From JAIQET01 sp035542575 (GTDB lineage: Bacteria; Acidobacteriota; Terriglobia; Terriglobales; Acidobacteriaceae), in contig DATKLE010000014.1 in assembly GCA_035542575.1 (NCBI GenBank), positions 1-64,000 on the forward strand: a stretch of 64,000 bases of DNA, read 5' to 3'. This document shows, one piece after another, positions 34,234 through 43,085 of the stretch (its first letter is position 1; each line of letters begins with the position of its first letter). The notes beneath the pieces are model-generated. The model did no database searches. It was not told the origin of the DNA and saw only the letters and a program-made list of their open reading frames with translations. The translations under genes were made by a program, and so were the position numbers.

Positions 34234-36465
34234 CTAGAAGCGGAACTTGAGGCTTCCGCCTACGGTGCGTGAAGGCGCGTACTGGATGGGAATCTCCTCA
34301 CTCTCCTTGGCAATCTGGTAAATACTGTTGGACACGTTAGTCACGTCGAACTCCAGATCGAGGCGGCGCGGCTCAGGATTCCACAGGGTAACCCCGGTTC
34401 CCAGGTCGCAGGTGAAGTGCTGCGGCAGCCGCGGCCCATTTTCCACGATCGTCCCACTGCCGTAGCGGAGCGCGCTTCCCGCCCAGAAATTCCGCCAGCG
34501 GTCGCGCCGATAGAAGATCTGCGCTGTTCCCGTGTGGGTCTGGTCAAATGCAGGGACGATGCGCTCCCCTGGTTCCAGCGGTTCATCACCGGCAAAGCCT
34601 CCCGTGATTGGTCCGTAGAAATAGGTCTTCTGGGCCGCGTACTGGAAGCGGCCGGAGATTCCGTAGCGCTCCAGCTGCTTCATGTTGAGCACGACTTCCA
34701 GACCCTCGGAACGGGCGGTGTGGAAGTTAATCGGCACAAAAATCCGGGAGATGCTGATCTCGTGATTTTCGAAGCTGTTGTGTCCGGTGTGCAGGTAGGC
34801 ATTCACTTCCAGGCTAACCCGTGGATGCAGCTCCTGCGCCCATCCCGCTTCAAAGTAGTTCTGGGTATAGGGGCGCACGTTTCCCACACGCTGATCGGGA
34901 TCAATCGCGTTATTGCCGATGAAGCTGGCGAGCAGTGAGTATTCGAGCGGCGGCGGCGAGAAATAGCGGTCATAGGCAGCGTGGATGACAGAGTTTGTCT
35001 TGGTGATGTGATAGGCGAGGCCGACTCGCGGGCTGACCTGCACCCCGGTATCCACCAGGTCGAAGTAGTCGTAGCGCACGCCCGCATCCACGGTCATGTT
35101 GGGGAAGAGCGTGAAGTGGTCCTGAACATAGATGCTGGCCTGGCCACCGCGCAATCCGCCGCCGAAGGACGGGAATACGTCCGGGTCGCCGCGGCTGTCG
35201 AAGAAGAAATCTTCATTCTCGCGGAAGCGCACCAGGTCCACGCCGGCCTTGAAAAAGTGTCCGTGCCAGGAGTGCGAGAGATCGCTCTTGATGCCCACGG
35301 TCAGCAGTTCGCGCGCAGCACTGGAGTAGGGTGTGATCGGGTCGGTGGTGGGCAAAACGTGGTCGGAGCTGGTGCGCTCGTACAGCGACGTATTGAGCAG
35401 GGTGTCGGGAGAAAACGTATGCAGCCAGGTGAGGATGGCGGTCTGCTGGCGAGTGTGGCGCTTGGCGTCGCGCCCCACTTCCTGGTCCTCGGTGAGGTTG
35501 GGTTGCTGGAAGTTATCTCCTCCACCCATGAGCAGCAGCTTCAGGGCATCATTGTTGCTCGCGCGCCAATCGAACTGGGCCGCCCCGCGCAGGCCGTGGC
35601 CGGTATCGTAGAGCTGCTGGGGTTCCGGCGGATCCAAAAACCTCCCCGAATTGAATCCATCGGCGAAGAAGTAGTAGCCCAGCTTTCCCGTCACCCCGCC
35701 GTACTCGGCGTTGAGGTCGTAGTTGTCAATCGTGGCACCGCGGAAATTGACGCTCCCGTGCCCGCCTAAGTCGGCGCCGGAGCGGGTGGTGATGTCCATG
35801 ACGCCGCCGAAGCGGTTGCCGTATTCCGGAGTAAAGCCGCCGGTCATCAGATCCACCGTCTCGAAGATCTGCGGGCTCGCCCCGGGGCTGAACTGGGGCT
35901 GGGTGTTGTCCAGGAAAGAGACGCCGTTGACAAACTCATGCAGCGAGAACTCCGTGCCGCGCACCGCCAGGAAGTTGTCATGGCTGTCGCTGGCGCCGGG
36001 CATGAGGTTGTTCACCAGATCGTTGGTGGTATCGGTCAACGGGTCGGGCAGCTCTTCCAGGTCCCGGCTGGTGAAGGTGTACGAGCTGCCGGTCTTCTCG
36101 GGATCGACCGTCAGATAGCTGCTTTGCACCTCGACCGTCTGCTGTACGGCTTGCTTCGCGACTAAGTCGACGGTCAGCGTGATCGGCTGCCGCGCCCGCA
36201 GCGTGAAGTTGTACGCCGCAGGATAGAACCCAGCCGACTCGGTCTTCAGCACATAGTCGCCGGCATCCACGGCGGGCAGGCGGAACTTGCCGGATGCGTC
36301 GGTTGTGGTCTGCTGCGCGATACTTCCCTCCGCGCGCTGCAGCAGCACCTTGACGTCCGCAATAGCCCTGCCTCCGTTGTCACGAATGGTGCCTTCGACC
36401 GCAGTCTGGGCTGCGACCGGCATCCCCATTACCAGAACCACCAGAAACAGCACACTCTTTCGCAC
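34234..36465 (-). CDS. TonB-dependent receptor with carboxypeptidase-regulatory N-terminal domain
   Basis: The 743-residue protein has a signal peptide ending PVAAQ and a carboxypeptidase-regulatory-like beta-sandwich (about residues 22-110, VEGTIRDNGGRAIADVKVLL, DASGKFRLPAVDAGDYVL). Next are a plug domain (SRDLEELPDP, FLAVRGTEFSLHEFVNGVSF, GGFTPEYGNRFGGVMDI) and a 22-strand outer-membrane barrel ending in KFRF, with terminal phenylalanine as expected for BAM recognition. It presumably imports a bulky nutrient using TonB energy; the ligand is unknown. It is divergent from a second receptor, and the shared upstream region carries a TACTA-N7-TAGTA inverted repeat inside a candidate promoter. 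Confidence 0.9.
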   Translation of the reverse strand: MRKSVLFLVVLVMGMPVAAQTAVEGTIRDNGGRAIADVKVLLQRAEGSIAQQTTTDASGKFRLPAVDAGDYVLKTESAGFYPAAYNFTLRARQPITLTVDLVAKQAVQQTVEVQSSYLTVDPEKTGSSYTFTSRDLEELPDPLTDTTNDLVNNLMPGASDSHDNFLAVRGTEFSLHEFVNGVSFLDNTQPQFSPGASPQIFETVDLMTGGFTPEYGNRFGGVMDITTRSGADLGGHGSVNFRGATIDNYDLNAEYGGVTGKLGYYFFADGFNSGRFLDPPEPQQLYDTGHGLRGAAQFDWRASNNDALKLLLMGGGDNFQQPNLTEDQEVGRDAKRHTRQQTAILTWLHTFSPDTLLNTSLYERTSSDHVLPTTDPITPYSSAARELLTVGIKSDLSHSWHGHFFKAGVDLVRFRENEDFFFDSRGDPDVFPSFGGGLRGGQASIYVQDHFTLFPNMTVDAGVRYDYFDLVDTGVQVSPRVGLAYHITKTNSVIHAAYDRYFSPPPLEYSLLASFIGNNAIDPDQRVGNVRPYTQNYFEAGWAQELHPRVSLEVNAYLHTGHNSFENHEISISRIFVPINFHTARSEGLEVVLNMKQLERYGISGRFQYAAQKTYFYGPITGGFAGDEPLEPGERIVPAFDQTHTGTAQIFYRRDRWRNFWAGSALRYGSGTIVENGPRLPQHFTCDLGTGVTLWNPEPRRLDLEFDVTNVSNSIYQIAKESEEIPIQYAPSRTVGGSLKFRF

Positions 36466-36604
36466 AGATTCAGCCCCAAGCGTAGGTTTCAGGCGGTCCC
36501 ACCTGAGAAACGAAGCCGCCGCCCGGTCCGCGAAAGTCCTGATAGTCTGGATTTCTCAGGAGGTTGCCTGTCAAGTCCTTGGCAGAGTAGCTAAGCGGCG
36601 TATC

Positions 36605-36621
36605 TACTACCATAACTAGTA
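36605..36621. promoter_or_regulatory. TACTA-N7-TAGTA inverted repeat, candidate BlaI-family operator (site 1)
   Basis: TACTA at 36605-36609 and TAGTA at 36617-36621 are separated by CCATAAC. On the minus strand TTGACT (36622-36627) abuts it and TAGATA (36601-36606) follows after 15 bases, so the site lies in the spacer of a possible promoter for the receptor at 34234. On the plus strand TTGGCA (36579-36584) and TCTACT form a weaker promoter toward the other receptor. A second short palindrome, GTAGTACTAC, is at 36693-36702. Confidence 0.5.
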
Positions 36622-36755
36622 AGTCAACAGCGCCCCGCTGTTTATCCCAGAGAAAGAGAGCCTTGCGGCTGCCGCGGCATGTACTGCTGCTGGTAGTACT
36701 ACAGCTGCGTTGTTTACCCTGTTGTTCGCTTTTCACCACCTTCCGGGAGAAACCA

Positions 36756-39716
36756 GTGGGGAGCAGAAGAACATCCGCAGGAATTTCCGTTGTCGCCGTG
36801 TTGCCATTTCTTGCGCTCTCGTTGTTTGCCCAGACTCCAGACACCGCCACCATTCGCGGACAGGTGACCGATCAAACCCACGCCGCGGTTCCGGGAGTGG
36901 ACATCACTGCCACCAACGCGCTTACTGGCCGGCAGCGAACCGCTCAGACAGATGGTGCGGGCAAGTATTCGATCGCCGGACTCCCGGTGGCCGGCGCCTA
37001 CAAAGTCCTGGCGCGCAAGCCGGGCTTTGCTGATGCCCAACTGGATAATGTGGCACTGGCTGGTGGAGGCACCGCCAATGTGGACCTGCAGTTGACCGCG
37101 GCGGGCGGCAAGACGGAAATCACAGTGACTGGCGCTGTGGGGGAAATCCGGACCGACGAACCACAGCTGGGAACTTTCCTGACCGAAGCCCACATCGATG
37201 CGACCCCGCTGCTGAACCGCAGGATCACCGCCCTGCCGCTCCTGAACGCCGCCAACCGCCAGGCGATTAGCCAGGGTGACATTTTCATCAACCAATTCCT
37301 GTTCACCACCAACGGCACCGGCCGTCGTCAGGCCTGGTACGAGGTGGACGGGAGCAACGCGGTGGATGCCTGGGGACGCCAGACCATCTTTGCCACCCTG
37401 CCGGTGGACTCCTTGCAGGAAATGTCGGTGCAGACCAACTCCTTCTCGGCCGAATACGGACTGACCGCGGGAAGCGTGGTCAATATCGTGACCAACAGCG
37501 GCGGCAACCAGTATCACGGAAGCCTGTTTGCCCTGTGGCGACCGTCTGACCTTGGCGCCTCGCTGTCCGGTTACACGACGACGGTAGCCAACGGCAACTT
37601 CCTGACCAGTGATGAACTGACCCAGGCGGCGGCCTCGCTCTCCGGTCCGATAGGCAGCAGCGGCGCGACCCACTTCTTTGCGTCCGGGGAATATAGCTGG
37701 CAGAACAAGCAATCGCCGATCACCTCTCCCATCTTGCCCGGAGTTTTTCATGGCGACTATCGCGGCTGGCTGGCATTCGCCCGACTGGACCACCAGATCA
37801 ACCGCAACAACAACCTGTTCTTGCGGCTGAATGCCGACAGCTTTTTCGATACCAATCCCAACGGCACTGTGGGTGGCCAGACCCTGCCGACGGTGGACCG
37901 CATCTTCCATCGCCGCACCTACTCCGCCGAGATCGGGGAGACAGCCGTCCTGAGCCCGACGCTGCTCAACAACGCGCGCGTGCAGTTCCAGCTGGCGTCG
38001 CCCATCACCGAGTTCGATCCGGTTGTCTTCGGGACCCAGTTTGTAGTTCCCATCGCCACCGGCGGCACCTTTACCACCGGTACCTCGCAGTCCGCGCACC
38101 TGGCGAACCGGCAGTATGAGTTCAATGACACTTTGTCCATGGTGCGCGGCCGCCACACGCTCAAGTTCGGTGGCGACGTCATTCGTGCCCATAATGGCGG
38201 CGACAGCAAAGAGTTTGGCGGCCCCATCTTCCTGGGGCAGTTCACCTACAATCCCTGCTCACTCTCACTGCTGGAATGCGAGACCACCTATCTGCAGGAC
38301 ATAGCGAATGTCAAGAGCTACACGCAGAGTTTTGGCAACGGCTCGTACACCGTGGACGACACGTTGTGGTCGTTGTTCGTGCAGGACGACTTCCGTATTC
38401 GCCCTGACCTCACGGTGAATCTTGGGCTGCGGTATGAGCAGCAGACATTCACCGATGCCGTCAAGAACTTCGCGCCGCGAGTCGGCTTTTCCTACAACCT
38501 GCGCGGCGCGGGCAATTCGGTGTTGCGCGGCGGCTTCGGAATCTACTACTCGCAGATCGTGGACAATGCCGCCGCCAACTACGCCTTGACCGGGCCTACC
38601 GGCGTGTTCAACTACACCGCCACGCCCGGCCAGCCCGGCTTTCCCGACAGCATTGAGGACGTTCCCATCCCCGAATTTCCGGAGGGTGCCAGCATGCCGG
38701 TGCGCACCCTGTATATCCGCCCCGGGCAGGCGTCCTACTACAACCAGTTCTTTCCCACTTCGCTGCTTAAGGGCTATCCCAGCGAGCTGGTGAACCCCTA
38801 CACCGAGCAATGGACATTCGGGTTTGAGCACGAACTGGCGCCCAGTTGGGTGCTCAGCCTGGACTACGTTGGATCGCACACGGTCAAGATCAATCGTCCC
38901 CTCGACCTGGATTCGCCCGCGCCTTTCATTCGCACCGGACCCGGCCAGGTCCGCAAGAGCTCCGATGCAAACTGCACCCGTCCCTTTTGGATCTGGTGGT
39001 ATACGCAGAACGAACTCGCCTGCCCTGGAGCGAGTGGCGATCCGCTGCCTCCGTATTCCACCATCACCAGCGACGTCAACACCGGCTCCGCCTACTACCA
39101 TGCGCTGGACATCAACCTCAACCATCGCTTCAGCCAGCGCTTCACCATGCTGGCAAGCTATACCTGGTCGCACGCTATGGATACGGTGGACCCTGACGTT
39201 CCGGGACAGAATCCAAATGATCCCAACTTTACCGGCAGGGAGGAGTTGGGCACTGCCATCTTCGATCAGCGCCATCGCTTTGTGCTTAGCGGCTTCGCTG
39301 TCGCTCCCTTGAAGATCAACGTGGGCGGAGTGGTTACATTGGCTTCCGGACTGCCCTATAACATCGTCACCGGGGCCAACAATTTCGGCGCTCCCGGGAC
39401 GACCGCGGACCGGCCTGTATTCAACGGCGTAGTGATCCCCCGCAACGCCGGCCGAGGCAAGACCATCTACGATATGTCCCCGTTCATCGAGAGGGCCTTC
39501 CCGTTATTCACAGAGCGGGTGCATCTAAACCTGCGGGCGGAAGCCTTCAACGTCTTCAATCACCGCAACGTCGTGAACTACAACGGCACATACGGAAACG
39601 GTTCCACGCCGGCCCCTCCCGCGAAGGGTGCGGTACCCTTCGCCGGTCCTCTGACAGGTATCACGGCGCAACTCCCGGCCCGGTCGGTACAGTTCTCCGT
39701 GCGGGTGGAGTTCTAA
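36756..39716 (+). CDS. Oar-like TonB-dependent receptor
   Basis: The start is placed at GTG 36756, with GGGAG six bases upstream, giving a signal peptide that ends ALSLFAQ; an earlier TTG at 36663 is possible. The protein of about 986 residues has a carboxypeptidase-regulatory domain (TIRGQVTDQTHAAVPGVDIT) and a plug with RRQAWYEVDGSNAVDAWGRQ and FSAEYGLTAGSVVNIVTNSG. A large outer-membrane barrel ends RSVQFSVRVEF with C-terminal phenylalanine. It belongs to the Oar-like receptor family abundant in acidobacteria. The ligand is unknown. A lipoprotein gene starts nine bases after its stop. Confidence 0.9.
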   Translation: MGSRRTSAGISVVAVLPFLALSLFAQTPDTATIRGQVTDQTHAAVPGVDITATNALTGRQRTAQTDGAGKYSIAGLPVAGAYKVLARKPGFADAQLDNVALAGGGTANVDLQLTAAGGKTEITVTGAVGEIRTDEPQLGTFLTEAHIDATPLLNRRITALPLLNAANRQAISQGDIFINQFLFTTNGTGRRQAWYEVDGSNAVDAWGRQTIFATLPVDSLQEMSVQTNSFSAEYGLTAGSVVNIVTNSGGNQYHGSLFALWRPSDLGASLSGYTTTVANGNFLTSDELTQAAASLSGPIGSSGATHFFASGEYSWQNKQSPITSPILPGVFHGDYRGWLAFARLDHQINRNNNLFLRLNADSFFDTNPNGTVGGQTLPTVDRIFHRRTYSAEIGETAVLSPTLLNNARVQFQLASPITEFDPVVFGTQFVVPIATGGTFTTGTSQSAHLANRQYEFNDTLSMVRGRHTLKFGGDVIRAHNGGDSKEFGGPIFLGQFTYNPCSLSLLECETTYLQDIANVKSYTQSFGNGSYTVDDTLWSLFVQDDFRIRPDLTVNLGLRYEQQTFTDAVKNFAPRVGFSYNLRGAGNSVLRGGFGIYYSQIVDNAAANYALTGPTGVFNYTATPGQPGFPDSIEDVPIPEFPEGASMPVRTLYIRPGQASYYNQFFPTSLLKGYPSELVNPYTEQWTFGFEHELAPSWVLSLDYVGSHTVKINRPLDLDSPAPFIRTGPGQVRKSSDANCTRPFWIWWYTQNELACPGASGDPLPPYSTITSDVNTGSAYYHALDINLNHRFSQRFTMLASYTWSHAMDTVDPDVPGQNPNDPNFTGREELGTAIFDQRHRFVLSGFAVAPLKINVGGVVTLASGLPYNIVTGANNFGAPGTTADRPVFNGVVIPRNAGRGKTIYDMSPFIERAFPLFTERVHLNLRAEAFNVFNHRNVVNYNGTYGNGSTPAPPAKGAVPFAGPLTGITAQLPARSVQFSVRVEF

Positions 39717-39725
39717 AGGGGGAGC

Positions 39726-40289
39726 ATGAGGAAGCCGGTTTCGCTGTGCGTGGCGCTGTTCCTCCTGTCCGCTCCCGGCCTCTGCTGCTCCAAACAGCGG
39801 GGCGATATCAAGCAGCTCAAAGATGCCGGGGCCGACCGTATCAACTTCACCGCTAAAGAGGTTTCGGTCGACTGGCTGGCCAGCCAGGCGCGCCCCGAGC
39901 AAGTGGGAGCACCGGGCGGAGCTAGCGAGCGGGTATCGCCGCTGGAAACGCAGGTCTATCGCGTAAGAGTGAAGATTCTCAAGGCCGACGAGGAGCACGA
40001 CGGCGATTACAAGCTGCTGGTCTCCGCCATCAACGATTCCACACAGGTCATGGTGGTGGAAGTGCCAGAGGCCGATTGCGTTGCTACCCAGCACCAGGGG
40101 GCGTTGCGCGATGTCCGGCACGCCCTGGATGAGGCAAAGAACGCTGGAAGGCTGGCAGCGACTCCCATCGCGACTCTCGAAGGCGTGGGCTATTGGGGCT
40201 TCGTGAAGCCCGGCCAGACCGCCGCCAATGGCATCGAATTGCATCCCGTGCTGAAGCTGGAATTTGAGGCTGCCAGCACGGTGAAATAG
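39726..40289 (+). CDS. Lipoprotein of unknown function downstream of the TonB receptor
   Basis: The 187-residue product starts nine bases after the receptor stop, so the two form an operon. Its N-terminus is a type II signal peptide with lipobox LSAPGLCC; the cysteine near residue 20 or 21 would be acylated. The mature part contains VYRVRVKILKADEEHDGDYK and VMVVEVPEADC, a beta-rich pattern I have no family name for. The outer-membrane or periplasmic location and the coupling suggest an accessory lipoprotein of the receptor, comparable in position to SusD-type partners but with no sequence likeness to them. Confidence 0.75.
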   Translation: MRKPVSLCVALFLLSAPGLCCSKQRGDIKQLKDAGADRINFTAKEVSVDWLASQARPEQVGAPGGASERVSPLETQVYRVRVKILKADEEHDGDYKLLVSAINDSTQVMVVEVPEADCVATQHQGALRDVRHALDEAKNAGRLAATPIATLEGVGYWGFVKPGQTAANGIELHPVLKLEFEAASTVK

Positions 40290-40343
40290 TCCGTAACCGG
40301 TGCGGACGCATGAAGTCCCCAATGAGAGTCTGGATAGCGCCAC

Positions 40344-40360
40344 TACTACCAATGATAGTA
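40344..40360. promoter_or_regulatory. TACTA-N7-TAGTA inverted repeat, candidate BlaI-family operator (site 2)
   Basis: TACTA (40344-40348) and TAGTA (40356-40360) flank CCAATGA. Spacing and the first three spacer bases (CCA) match site 1 at 36605-36621. It lies 140 bases upstream of blaI, and a TAGTAT hexamer overlapping its right arm could be a -10 box, suggesting autoregulation. Confidence 0.5.
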
Positions 40361-40499
40361 TTAACCGAGATGTAGACTTTCGGCCCTTGTGCTGCCCTGC
40401 CGGCTTCGATAGCATGCCAACCTCAAGAGTTACGGGCGCACGCCGCCCAAGGGCGAATGGCGACCCCGTGTACAATCCATCCATGAGAGTAGTCGCACA

Positions 40500-40928
40500 A
40501 TGACCAGTATTTTTCGCATGCTGCGGCCATCGCCGCAGAGTCAACTCGGTCCGCTTGAAGGACAGATGCTGGAGGCGTTGTGGCGGTGCGGCAACGCCAC
40601 TGTCCGCGAGTTGATCGAGCAGGACAACCTGAAACTTGCCTATACGACGGTCATGACCACCTTGGACCGCCTCTACAAGAAGCAGTTGCTGGATCGGGTG
40701 GCGGAAGGCCGGGCGTTCCGCTACTCCCCGCGTTACACCCCGGAACAAATGCAGAAGGCCGCTGCCGGGGAGGCTATCAGACAGTTGCTCGCCTCCGATT
40801 CCCCTTCTTCGTTGCCGCTCTCGTACCTGGTGGAAGCGGTCAGCGAACATGACAGCCAATTGTTGGACGATCTGCAGCAGCTGGTAGAGCGCAAGCGTCG
40901 CGAACTGCGGGGCAAGGAGAGGCACTGA
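40500..40928 (+). CDS. blaI: BlaI/MecI/CopY family transcriptional repressor
   Basis: The 142-residue protein has the BlaI winged-helix signature: LGPLEGQMLEALWRCGNATV, LAYTTVMTTLDRLYKKQLLD, and GRAFRYSPRYTPEQMQKAAA. The last contains the region where the cognate membrane protease normally cuts or inactivates the repressor. A C-terminal helix for dimerisation follows. The family binds inverted repeats of TACA/TGTA or TACTA/TAGTA type, and two TACTA-N7-TAGTA sites lie nearby. The stop overlaps the start of the M56 protease gene (TGATG), the classic blaI-blaR1 order. The signal sensed here is unknown. Confidence 0.9.
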   Translation: MTSIFRMLRPSPQSQLGPLEGQMLEALWRCGNATVRELIEQDNLKLAYTTVMTTLDRLYKKQLLDRVAEGRAFRYSPRYTPEQMQKAAAGEAIRQLLASDSPSSLPLSYLVEAVSEHDSQLLDDLQQLVERKRRELRGKERH

Positions 40929-41872
40929 TGTTTGTTCTTCGCGGCATCGGGGTGTCGCTGGCGGTATTTGCGCTCCTTTATCTTGCTCTCTCCATCGCTG
41001 TTTCTTATGGATGGAAGTTCGGGCAGCGCTTCTGCGGGCGCCTTTCCGCTCAGCGTGCCGCAGACCTGCTGTTTGTCCTGCGCATGTTGCCGCTTGCCGT
41101 AGCCGCGGTCGTCACCCTGGCCTATACCGTGCCTTCCTTCCTGTTGCTGGAGCCTGCGGCCGCCGATGAGCCGATGGGGGTTCCGCTTCTCGTGCTCGGT
41201 ATGGGCTGCGTCGGGCTACTGGGAGCGGGAGTCACGCGCGCTGTCATGGCGCAGCGCAAGACCTCAGTTGCCTTGGCCGCGTGGCTCAACGGCGCGCGAG
41301 TGCTCGACTCCGGCGCGCCCGTCCCGGTTTTGCAGACTGGCAAGGATGCTCCCACCCTCACCGTGGCCGGCGTCTGTGCGCCCCAGGTGCTGGTCTCGGA
41401 AACCGCTCTGTCGGTCCTGACCGAGCAGGAGCTGCGGACTGCTCTGCGCCACGAGATGGCCCACGTGCAGCGCTACGATAACCTGAAAAAGCTGCTGTTC
41501 CGCTTCTCCGCATTTCCCGGCATGAAGCGTCTGGAAGCGGCCTGGTCGGAGGCCTCCGAGTTGGCGGCCGATGATGCCGCCGTATCCAGCTTCCCGGACG
41601 CACTGGATCTGGCGGCCGCCCTGATCAAGCTCTCGCGTTTCGCCCCCATCCGGCCCCCAGCCCTTACCACGGGCCTGTTGCATACCTCAGTCGGATCGTT
41701 GAGTCTGCGCATTGAGCGCTTGTTCGCGTGGAACAGCCGCCATGCTGCCGCAGGCCGCCGTCGCTGGCTGTTTGCCGTCCCGGCAGTCGTCGTGACCGTG
41801 ATCTGTGTGGTCTCGACCTACGGCGTTGCGCTGGCCGGCATGCATGAGCTCACAGAGCTGCTGGTGCGGTAA
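40928..41872 (+). CDS. M56 family membrane metalloprotease (BlaR1-like, no sensor domain)
   Basis: The 314-residue protein has several membrane helices (about residues 5-25, 45-62, 80-100, 285-305) and a cytoplasmic zinc protease motif H175-E-M-A-H179, with a downstream SELAADDAA segment supplying the third ligand. This is the M56/BlaR1 protease core, which releases BlaI-type repression on signal. Unlike BlaR1 and MecR1 it has only about ten residues after the last helix and lacks the extracellular penicillin-binding domain, so it cannot sense beta-lactams that way. It is translationally coupled to the repressor gene. Confidence 0.88.
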   Translation: MFVLRGIGVSLAVFALLYLALSIAVSYGWKFGQRFCGRLSAQRAADLLFVLRMLPLAVAAVVTLAYTVPSFLLLEPAAADEPMGVPLLVLGMGCVGLLGAGVTRAVMAQRKTSVALAAWLNGARVLDSGAPVPVLQTGKDAPTLTVAGVCAPQVLVSETALSVLTEQELRTALRHEMAHVQRYDNLKKLLFRFSAFPGMKRLEAAWSEASELAADDAAVSSFPDALDLAAALIKLSRFAPIRPPALTTGLLHTSVGSLSLRIERLFAWNSRHAAAGRRRWLFAVPAVVVTVICVVSTYGVALAGMHELTELLVR

Positions 41873-41899
41873 CCAGGATCCGGACGACTACGCAAGCTG

Positions 41900-42958
41900 C
41901 TAGTCGTTGTCGATGTCTGGCTGATTCGGACTGGTTGGGGGTGGCTGGTACTTGTCGAAGTAGGCCGCATCCACCGTGGCTTTCGACATCTCCTCAATCC
42001 GCTGGGTTGCTTCCACGGTGTTTTGATTCCGCATGCGAATGGAGACAGCTTCCCGAATACTCTCGAAGGCAGGGGTCTCCTTCGAGATCAGTTTATAGAT
42101 GTAATATCCGTTGGGATCGGTCAGCACTGGGGAGACCGCACCCAGGGCAAGGTCGAACACCAGGTTGTGCGACTCGGGAAAGTCGCCGCGGGCCATGCCA
42201 TCCATCGCGACCTGCGGTTCGCCCTTGAGTCCGGCGGCTTGCAGAGCGCTCTTCTGCAAGGCCAGGAAATCTTCGCCGGCGACAGCCTTGGCGTGGATCT
42301 GGTCGGCCAGGTCTTTCATTTCCTTCCCCTCGGGCCCGCCCGTTTTCGCGGGAGCATGCTCCGGGTTGGCGAGTTGCTCAGGCGTTTGGCCCTGTTTTTC
42401 TCTGGGGATGAAGATGCGCTGGAAATTGAACCGCTCGAAGTCCGGCTTGTGCTTCTCGTAGAATTCTCGAATCTGCTCGGTGGAGGTCCCGCCAGCTTCA
42501 CGGAAAATTTCCTTGAAGGCCGCACTGGCCAGGGCGGTCGAACGCAGGAAGTGCAGCAGAGCATCCATGCCCGGACCTTTGTCCAGACCTTTGCCGATCG
42601 CTACCTGCGACAGCGCCAGGGCCCGCCCGTAATTCTGCGCCAGATCGCGGCGCTCCCGGACGGTCATCTTCGGGTTCACCGCATTGACCAGGGCTTCGAA
42701 TTCCTCACGGGTGATAATGGTCTTGCAGCCGGTTTGCGGCTTCGCTGCTGGGCTCGCGGGCTGAGGGCAGGCTGCGTCAACCGAGATCACGGCATAGTCA
42801 CGCGGCAGCGTGTCGGTGGAAGGCAGTGGCGCGGGCGACGTCGCTGAAGCTGCCGACTTTGACTCCTGGGCTTGAGACTGAGCGACCAGCCTGGTTCTAG
42901 GCAACAGCATCAGTGAGGCGACCGCAAGCGATGAGAGAAGGACCCTCTTGAGCGACAT
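41900..42958 (-). CDS. Parvulin-like periplasmic peptidyl-prolyl isomerase (module copy 1)
   Basis: The 352-residue protein has a signal peptide and a proline- and serine-rich linker, then a SurA-like N-terminal helical region (about residues 90-170). A parvulin-like domain follows, with KAVAGEDFLALQKSALQAAG, FDLALGAVSPVLTDPNGYYI and FESIREAVSIRM. This matches chaperone-isomerases of the SurA/PrsA type acting on exported proteins. It is a paralogue of the gene at 44889, and each follows a large secreted protein gene. The C-terminus is rich in proline and aspartate. I infer a dedicated foldase for the secreted partner. Confidence 0.82.
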   Translation of the reverse strand: MSLKRVLLSSLAVASLMLLPRTRLVAQSQAQESKSAASATSPAPLPSTDTLPRDYAVISVDAACPQPASPAAKPQTGCKTIITREEFEALVNAVNPKMTVRERRDLAQNYGRALALSQVAIGKGLDKGPGMDALLHFLRSTALASAAFKEIFREAGGTSTEQIREFYEKHKPDFERFNFQRIFIPREKQGQTPEQLANPEHAPAKTGGPEGKEMKDLADQIHAKAVAGEDFLALQKSALQAAGLKGEPQVAMDGMARGDFPESHNLVFDLALGAVSPVLTDPNGYYIYKLISKETPAFESIREAVSIRMRNQNTVEATQRIEEMSKATVDAAYFDKYQPPPTSPNQPDIDND

Positions 42959-43032
42959 CGTTACTCCCCTTCAGGATTTTCCGGCTTCATCAGCGATTGT
43001 ATCCCGGCGGCATCGTAGGAGACGTTTGCCGA

Positions 43033-43067
43033 CAGAAAAGCCAGGACGCCGCAACGACGTCCTGGCT
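43033..43067 (-). terminator. Intrinsic terminator between secreted protein and isomerase (copy 1)
   Basis: The minus strand forms a 10-bp stem AGCCAGGACG / CGTCCTGGCT followed by TTTT, 19 bases after the secreted-protein stop. It should separate most transcription of the two genes. An equivalent terminator is present in copy 2. Confidence 0.75.
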
Positions 43068-43085
43068 GAAGCCTGCTTCCCTGCG

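Noticed and set aside
36714..38192. 492-codon minus-strand open frame over the Oar-like receptor
   Set aside because: It has no recognisable domain, and the plus-strand receptor with signal peptide and plug is convincing.
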